In this document: positions 59,353-64,000 of the stretch, piece after piece
Layout: the number at the start of each line of letters is the position of its first letter
How positions within the stretch are numbered: position 1 is the stretch's first letter
Assembly: GCA_035634255.1 (NCBI GenBank)
Contig: DASQDI010000079.1
Coordinates: forward strand, 1-64,000
DNA: 64,000 nt
Direction: 5' to 3'
Source of the DNA: DATLMR01 sp035634255
GTDB lineage: Bacteria > Acidobacteriota > Blastocatellia > UBA7656
Notes under the pieces: generated by a model
Told to the model about the DNA's origin: nothing
Seen by the model: the letters and a program-made list of their open reading frames with translations, nothing else
Databases searched by the model: none
Position numbers and translations under genes: made by a program

Positions 59353-59991
59353 ATGGAGATAGCGATTCTTATTTATGACAGGTTCACGGCGCTCGACGCC
59401 ATAGGGCCTTACGAAGTCCTGAGATCGGCTCCCGGAGCCAACGTCAGGTTCGTGGCGAGAGAGCGCGGCCCGGTCCGCACGGACGCGGGCAGCCTCGCCG
59501 TCGTCGCGGACTACGCGCTCGGGGAGGTCACGTCGCCCGATATATTGGTCGTTCCGGGAGGGCCGGGGCAGGTCGCCCTGATGGACGACCGGGAAGTCCT
59601 CGACTGGGTCCGCCGGGTCCACGGGGGGACGAAGTGGACCACCTCCGTCTGCACGGGCTCTTTGATACTCGGGGCGGCGGGGCTGTTGAAGGGACTGCGG
59701 GCGACGACCCACTGGCTCGCTCTGGAAGTGCTCGGCAGGCTGGGCGCCGAGCCCGTGACGGACCGCGTGGTTATCGAAGGGCGGATCATCACGGCGGCGG
59801 GAGTCTCCGCCGGGATCGACATGGCCCTCACTCTGGTCGCCCGCGAGTTCGGGGACGAGATCGCTCAGTCGATACAGCTCGGGATCGAGTACGACCCCCA
59901 ACCGCCGTTCGACGCGGGGTCGCCCTCCAAAGCCCCCAAGGCAGTTGTCGAAAGGCTCCGCGGCTGGGGCCGTTTCATACTTGAAGGTTGA
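59353..59991 (+). CDS. DJ-1/PfpI-family protein (isonitrile-hydratase-like)
   Basis: The 212-residue protein is a class-I-glutamine-amidotransferase-like fold: EIAILIYDRFTALDAIGPYE at the start, ILVVPGGPGQVALMDD, the nucleophile elbow TSVCTGSLILGAAGLLKG with Cys near residue 97, and TTHWLALEVLGRLGA with the conserved His. The last feature is typical of the isonitrile hydratase/ThiJ branch. It may hydrate isonitriles or detoxify carbonyls. The start at 59353 has AGGGGC upstream. Confidence 0.88.
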   Translation: MEIAILIYDRFTALDAIGPYEVLRSAPGANVRFVARERGPVRTDAGSLAVVADYALGEVTSPDILVVPGGPGQVALMDDREVLDWVRRVHGGTKWTTSVCTGSLILGAAGLLKGLRATTHWLALEVLGRLGAEPVTDRVVIEGRIITAAGVSAGIDMALTLVAREFGDEIAQSIQLGIEYDPQPPFDAGSPSKAPKAVVERLRGWGRFILEG

Positions 59992-60014
59992 TCGCAACCG
60001 GGGAGAGATAATCT

Positions 60015-61619
60015 ATGCCGAAACCACGCCTGTCACTACCGGCGGGAGCAGCCCGCGCCCTCTTCTTTTCGCCCCTCCTCCTGCTCATTATATTGGCGGC
60101 CCGCCCGCCCGCGCTCGCGCAGAGGGCCACGGCGTCGACGCCCGAGCAGAAGACGGCCCGCCATTTCGAGTCGATAAAGGCGGAGCCCCTCGAACTCTAC
60201 ATGTTCCTGCGGCAGATGCCGAAGGGCGCGGACCTGCACAACCACATGACGGGGTCGGTCTACGCGGAGTCATACGTCAGGTGGGCGGCGGAGGCGGGCA
60301 TGTGCGTCGACCGGAAGACCATGCTCCTCTTCAACGGCCCGTGCGACGAGGCGTCGGGCCGCCCGGCGGCGAGCACGGCCATGACGGACGGGGTGCTCTA
60401 TCGCTCGATGATCGATGCGTGGTCCATGCGAAATTCCGAGTACGCGGGCCAGAGCGGTCACGACCAGTTCTTCGACTCCTTCGGGAAGTTCGGCCTGGCG
60501 GGAAATAACCGCTACGGGGACATGCTTGCCGAGGTGACCGCGCGCGCGGCGTCGGGGCGGGTCGCTTACATGGAGCTGATGCTGACGCCCGACAACGGAA
60601 AGTCGAGGGATCTGGGCAGGCAGTTGAAGTGGCCGGACGGGGCCGCGGATGCGTCCCCCGCCGAGCTCGCGAAGGTCATGGAGCAGATGCGCCAGGAGTT
60701 GCTGCGGCTCGGAATCTCGCAGGCCGTGCGGGAAGGGCAGAACACCCTTAACATAATGGAGGCCCGGCGGAAGGAGTTGTTGAAATGCGACGACCCCAAT
60801 AAGGCCGCGCCCGGATGCGGCGTGACGGTGCGCTATATTTTTCAGATCGCCCGCGCCAACCCTCCCGCTCAGGCTTTCGCGCAGATGGTCGCGGCTATGG
60901 AGATGGCTCTCGTCGAGCCGAGGCTTGTCGCCCTGAACCTTGTGCAGGCGGAGGACAGCCTGCCATCGATGACCTACTTCCCCCTGCAAATGCTCATGCT
61001 CGATTACCTAAACTCGGTTTACCCGAAGGTCAACATAACCCTGCATGCGGGCGAGCTTGCGCCGGGGCTCGTGCCGCCCGACGGCCTGCGATTTCACGTC
61101 CGCGACTCGGTCAGGAAAGGGCATGCGAAGCGGATAGGCCATGGGGTGGCCGTGGCCTACGAGGACGACCCGGTCGGCCTCCTGCGCGAGATGTCCGAAA
61201 AAAGGGTGATGGTGGAAATCTGCCTGTCGAGCAACGACGGCATCCTTGGAGTCCGCGGCAAGCAGCACCCCCTGCCCCTCTACCTTAAATTCGGGGTGCC
61301 GGTCGCGCTCGCGACTGACGACGAAGGGGTCTCGCGGTCGGAGATGACGCGCGAGTTCGTGAAGGCCGTGGAAGATCACGGGCTCGGCTACGTCCAGCTC
61401 AAGGCGATGGCGCGCACGAGCCTTGAGCATGCCTTCGTAGAGGGCGCGAGCCTCTGGAAAGACGCGGGCCGGTGGCTCCCGGTCAGCGAGTGTAAATCAG
61501 ACCGGGCCGGCGATGGGAGCCCATCGGGCGAGTGCCAGCGCTTCCTGAAGGGTAACGAGAAGGCGCGATTGCAGTGGGCTCTCGAAGGCTCGTTCGCCGA
61601 CTTCGAAAAGAAGCATTGA
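60015..61619 (+). CDS. Secreted adenosine deaminase (ADGF-like)
   Basis: The 534-residue protein has a signal peptide (LFFSPLLLLIILAARPPALA) and the metal-dependent deaminase motifs: GADLHNHMTGS (HxH) near residue 74, NITLHAGELAPG near 343 (His and catalytic Glu), KRIGHGVAVA near 372 and ALATDDEGVSR near 434 (Asp). The extra N-terminal helical region is like that of adenosine deaminase growth factors (ADGF/ADA2). It would convert adenosine to inosine outside the cytoplasm, perhaps for purine scavenging. It starts 23 bases after the DJ-1 gene, in one transcript. Confidence 0.9.
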   Translation: MPKPRLSLPAGAARALFFSPLLLLIILAARPPALAQRATASTPEQKTARHFESIKAEPLELYMFLRQMPKGADLHNHMTGSVYAESYVRWAAEAGMCVDRKTMLLFNGPCDEASGRPAASTAMTDGVLYRSMIDAWSMRNSEYAGQSGHDQFFDSFGKFGLAGNNRYGDMLAEVTARAASGRVAYMELMLTPDNGKSRDLGRQLKWPDGAADASPAELAKVMEQMRQELLRLGISQAVREGQNTLNIMEARRKELLKCDDPNKAAPGCGVTVRYIFQIARANPPAQAFAQMVAAMEMALVEPRLVALNLVQAEDSLPSMTYFPLQMLMLDYLNSVYPKVNITLHAGELAPGLVPPDGLRFHVRDSVRKGHAKRIGHGVAVAYEDDPVGLLREMSEKRVMVEICLSSNDGILGVRGKQHPLPLYLKFGVPVALATDDEGVSRSEMTREFVKAVEDHGLGYVQLKAMARTSLEHAFVEGASLWKDAGRWLPVSECKSDRAGDGSPSGECQRFLKGNEKARLQWALEGSFADFEKKH

Positions 61620-61689
61620 CCGCCGCCGGCATTCGAGCCCCGGCGGATTGCTAGAACTCGCGGCGATCTTCGGATAATCTTCTACGCGA

Positions 61690-62367
61690 ATGGACAACTT
61701 CGATGACACGCAATTCACCCGCGCCACCCCGGTTATCGAATCGACGCACGCGGCCGTGGGGGAGTTCGCGCGGAGACATGCCGGGGGCTGCGGCTCGGAC
61801 ATCGAGCGCGCGGTCCGGCTCTATTACGCGGTCAGAGACTCGATCCGCTACGACCCATACCTGATCGATTTGTCCGTGGAAGGGATTAAAGCCAGCGCGA
61901 CGCTCTCAAGCGGGCGCGGGTGGTGCGTGTCGAAGGCCGTGCTGCTCGCGGCCTGCTGCCGGGCCGTCGGGGTCGCGGCGCGGCTCGGGTTCGCCGATGT
62001 CAGGAATCACCTGTCGACCGCGCGCCTGCGCGAGAGGATGCGCACGGACGTATTCTACTGGCACGGGTACACGGAGGTTTATCTGGAGGGCAGGTGGGTG
62101 AAGGCGACTCCCGCATTCAACATCGAGCTGTGTGAGAAATTCCGCCTGCTGCCTCTCGATTTCGACGGGCGCAACGACTCCATCTATCACCCGTTCGACT
62201 CCCTTGGCAATCGACATATGGAGTATTTGAATGACCGGGGGTGGTATTCGGACCTGCCCCTCGAAGAGATCATCCGGACTTTTAGGGACGAGTATGGCGC
62301 GGCCGAGGCCCCCGAGGGGTTCGACCGGGCGAGCTTCGATGAGGACGTGACGCGCGAGACTCGGTAG
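61690..62367 (+). CDS. Transglutaminase-like cysteine-peptidase-fold protein
   Basis: The 225-residue protein has the transglutaminase core: SDIERAVRLYYAVRDSIRYD, GRGWCVSKAVLLAACCRAVG with the catalytic Cys near residue 78, and WHGYTEVYLEGRWVKATPAF with the His. The third residue of the triad is likely the Asp or an Asn in the following strand. It has no signal peptide. Bacterial members act mostly as proteases or amidases. It is read in the same direction as the deaminase, 70 bases downstream. Confidence 0.87.
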   Translation: MDNFDDTQFTRATPVIESTHAAVGEFARRHAGGCGSDIERAVRLYYAVRDSIRYDPYLIDLSVEGIKASATLSSGRGWCVSKAVLLAACCRAVGVAARLGFADVRNHLSTARLRERMRTDVFYWHGYTEVYLEGRWVKATPAFNIELCEKFRLLPLDFDGRNDSIYHPFDSLGNRHMEYLNDRGWYSDLPLEEIIRTFRDEYGAAEAPEGFDRASFDEDVTRETR

Positions 62368-62407
62368 AGGAACCTTCGCAGACTGCACAGTGTTGAAAGG
62401 AGCATCC

Positions 62408-63385
62408 ATGGCTACGTCGAAGAAGAGCAGCAAGTCAGCAAAAAGCAGCAAGGCAATGGGCAAGGCCGAGAAAGAACCGGCCGTCGAGGTGAGGCGCAAG
62501 TGCGGGGCGATGCAGGCGCATTTCCGCCTTCTTGAAGAAGACCCCGGCTTTCGCGCGAGGCAAGCCGACCTGGAACAGTCGACCGCGCGGAGGATGAGCC
62601 TGGGCGCGGACAGCCTCAGGGCGGGCGGGCCATTCACTATTCCCGTCGTCGTCCACGTGGTCTTCAACGCCGCCGCCGAGAACATTTCGATGGCGCAGAT
62701 CAGGAGCCAGATCGGCGTGTTGAATCGTGACTTTCAAAACCAGAACGCGGACAGGAGCAAGGTGCCCGCGCCCTTCAAGGGGCTCGCGGCGGACGCCAAC
62801 ATCAGGTTCGTGCTGGCAAAACATGACCCCGAGGGCAAGCCGACCGATGGCGTGACCCGAACGCAGACAACGCGGACCTCTTTCGGGGCTAACGACTCGG
62901 TGAAGTCGTCGGCCACCGGGGGCCAGGACCCGTGGCCCACGGACAGGTACCTGAACATCTGGGTGTGCAACCTTGGGGGAGGGCTTCTAGGGTACGCGCA
63001 GTTCCCCGGAGGGCCGGCCGAAACCGATGGGGTCGTGATCACTCACAAGGGGTTCGGCAAGGTCGGGACCGCGCAGGCCCCGTTCAATCTTGGCAGGACG
63101 ACGACGCATGAGATCGGCCATTTCCTCAACCTGAGGCACATCTGGGGCGACACGGAAGACTGCTCCGGGACCGACTTCGTCGCGGACACGCCGAATTCGG
63201 CCGGGCCGAATTTCGGCAAGCCCGTCTTCCCGCACGTTTCTTGTAGGAACGGTCCCAACGGTGATATGTTCATGAACTACATGGATTATGTTGACGACGC
63301 CGCGATGTTCATGTTCTCGACCCAGCAGGTAGCGCGTATGCATGCCACCCTCGAAGGGGCTCGCAATACACTGGTCAATCCTTGA
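62408..63385 (+). CDS. M43 (pappalysin/ulilysin-like) zinc metalloprotease
   Basis: The 325-residue protein has the metzincin motif TTHEIGHFLNLRHIWGD near residue 233 (HExxHxxGxxH variant with a third His), then FVADTPNS and the Met-turn FMNYMDYVDD near 290. The N-terminus is a Lys/Ser-rich stretch (KKSSKSAKSSKAMGKAEK) without a signal peptide, followed by a pro-like region with one Cys (RRKCGAMQAHF) that could block the zinc as a cysteine switch. AAAGGAG precedes the ATG at 62408. Secretion by a non-Sec route is possible. Confidence 0.9.
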   Translation: MATSKKSSKSAKSSKAMGKAEKEPAVEVRRKCGAMQAHFRLLEEDPGFRARQADLEQSTARRMSLGADSLRAGGPFTIPVVVHVVFNAAAENISMAQIRSQIGVLNRDFQNQNADRSKVPAPFKGLAADANIRFVLAKHDPEGKPTDGVTRTQTTRTSFGANDSVKSSATGGQDPWPTDRYLNIWVCNLGGGLLGYAQFPGGPAETDGVVITHKGFGKVGTAQAPFNLGRTTTHEIGHFLNLRHIWGDTEDCSGTDFVADTPNSAGPNFGKPVFPHVSCRNGPNGDMFMNYMDYVDDAAMFMFSTQQVARMHATLEGARNTLVNP

Positions 63386-63404
63386 GTTTTTAAGGGGTGC
63401 GCCG

Positions 63405-63731
63405 ATGACCGAGACGGTTGAACGAGACGCTCTGCTCCGGCGGTGGGTGCATTCATGGGAAGAGGACACGGGCGGCGGGCAGGTGTTCCGGCCGGAGGGC
63501 TATGAGTTCCAGCTCTCCCGCCGCCCCCGGGAGTCCTTCGAGCTGAAGCCTGACGGCACCCTGATTCTGGGATGGCCGTCCCCCTCGGACCGTCTGGATG
63601 AGTCTCGGGGAAGGTGGGAGATCACCGAAGGCGACAAGCTCCTCTTTTACTCCGGCTCAAAGGCCAGGCCTGAAAAGAAGCTGAGCATCAAATCCCTGAG
63701 CGACGACCGCCTTGTAGTCGAAGCCGGATAA
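63405..63731 (+). CDS. Small hypothetical protein downstream of the M43 protease
   Basis: The 108-residue protein is beta-rich, with LLRRWVHSWEED, YEFQLSRRPRESFELKPDGT, RGRWEITEGDKLLFYSG and LSIKSLSDDRLVVEAG, a pattern like a single lipocalin-style or META-like beta-sandwich. AAGGGG precedes the ATG at 63405. It lies 19 bases after the protease stop, so it is probably in the same operon, and an inhibitor or chaperone of the protease would fit, though nothing in the sequence shows it. Confidence 0.65.
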   Translation: MTETVERDALLRRWVHSWEEDTGGGQVFRPEGYEFQLSRRPRESFELKPDGTLILGWPSPSDRLDESRGRWEITEGDKLLFYSGSKARPEKKLSIKSLSDDRLVVEAG

Positions 63732-64000
63732 GTAAACGGCCGACAGTTCAACCATCGCGGGCGGCTCCCTGCTCGCCCGCGGCCGGCGGGGCCACGGCCC
63801 CGCCCATCTGCGGCCCGAGCGCGGGCAAGCCAGCCTGAGATTTCAGGCGCGGCCGCGCGAGTGAGCCTAACAGCTTGTTGTACCCGAACACGGCGGCCGG
63901 GATAAGAGATTGAATCCGATGAAACAAAACTCTCTCGACGCGCGGGATCATCCAGGGGGCCGAGCAAGGAAAGTTGTATTATGCAGCGGCCATATGATCG
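63732..64000. other. 3' end of window: GC hairpin, no supported gene
   Basis: A near-perfect stem GGCGGGGCC/GGCCCCGCC at 63785-63804 with a two-base spacer follows the last gene by about 50 bases and could serve as a terminator without a T-run. A 67-codon minus-strand frame at 63748-63951 is not convincing. Otherwise nothing is seen. Confidence 0.4.

Noticed and set aside
63748..63951. 67-codon minus-strand frame at the right end
   Set aside because: An in-frame stop lies 27 bases before its ATG, it crosses a GC hairpin, and the sequence is Ala/Pro/Gly-rich without motifs.
1..64000. tRNA, rRNA, CRISPR arrays, insertion sequences, prophage or integrase
   Set aside because: None was found. 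There are no short regularly spaced repeats, no transposase-like frames and no cloverleaf candidates. The GH19 lysozyme has no phage neighbours.

Overview
The window is GC-rich, densely packed and non-syntenic in the manner of a large-genome soil bacterium. The mix of secreted hypotheticals, metal-dependent peptidases, DinB-like proteins, a WYL regulator, and small Cys-rich exported peptides paired with TPR proteins suggests an Acidobacteriota chromosome, probably Blastocatellia-like. This is an inference from gene style, since there is no rRNA marker in the window. No tRNA, rRNA, CRISPR array, insertion sequence or prophage was seen.

Layout. 1-4.4 kb: the 5' part of a secreted protein, a di-haem cytochrome c peroxidase, a PIN-toxin remnant, and a WYL regulator divergent from a luciferase-like oxidoreductase across a perfect palindrome. 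4.7-9.6 kb: two paralogous cassettes of about 1.5 kb, each holding a small exported Cys-rich protein and an oppositely oriented TPR protein. The two start codons share one CATG, and each cassette ends in a structured RNA-like repeat that occurs a third time at 0.6 kb. Between the cassettes lie infA, which appears to start at AUU, and a secreted hypothetical gene. 9.8-13.4 kb: a membrane protein/Xre pair with a clear promoter, a CPA2 antiporter fused to RCK and UBP-zinc-finger domains, and a decayed caspase-like gene. 14.2-23.6 kb: two converging operons. One encodes a double zinc-finger coiled-coil protein and a 1336-residue Fe-S nuclease/SF1 helicase. The other encodes a vWA protein, a PP2C phosphatase, a beta-helix protein and a Ser/Thr kinase. 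Together they look like an expanded TerY-P phosphorylation triad with a DNA-processing module, the strongest candidate for a stress or defence system here.

23.8-40.4 kb: a VioB-like ferritin-fold protein, an M49-like metallopeptidase, DoxX, an MHS-family transporter, a DUF1176-like lipoprotein, a GH19-like lysozyme, a B12-binding radical SAM enzyme and an MBL-fold hydrolase. 40.6-46.1 kb: a four-gene set (small DPGTG membrane protein, membrane-anchored sulfatase-like enzyme, TMTC-like glycosyltransferase with TPRs, NoeA-like kinase/methyltransferase fusion) that probably builds or decorates a surface glycan. 46.2-64 kb: mostly single housekeeping or accessory genes, including a stand-alone FtsK-gamma winged helix, HAD and histidine phosphatases, YhbY, PhyH, M28 and M43 peptidases, an outer-membrane barrel, a broken DUF433/DUF5615 toxin-antitoxin pair, a DJ-1/PfpI protein, a secreted adenosine deaminase and a transglutaminase.

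All calls come from reading the sequence and from recalled family motifs. No database search was possible. Residue positions are approximate.
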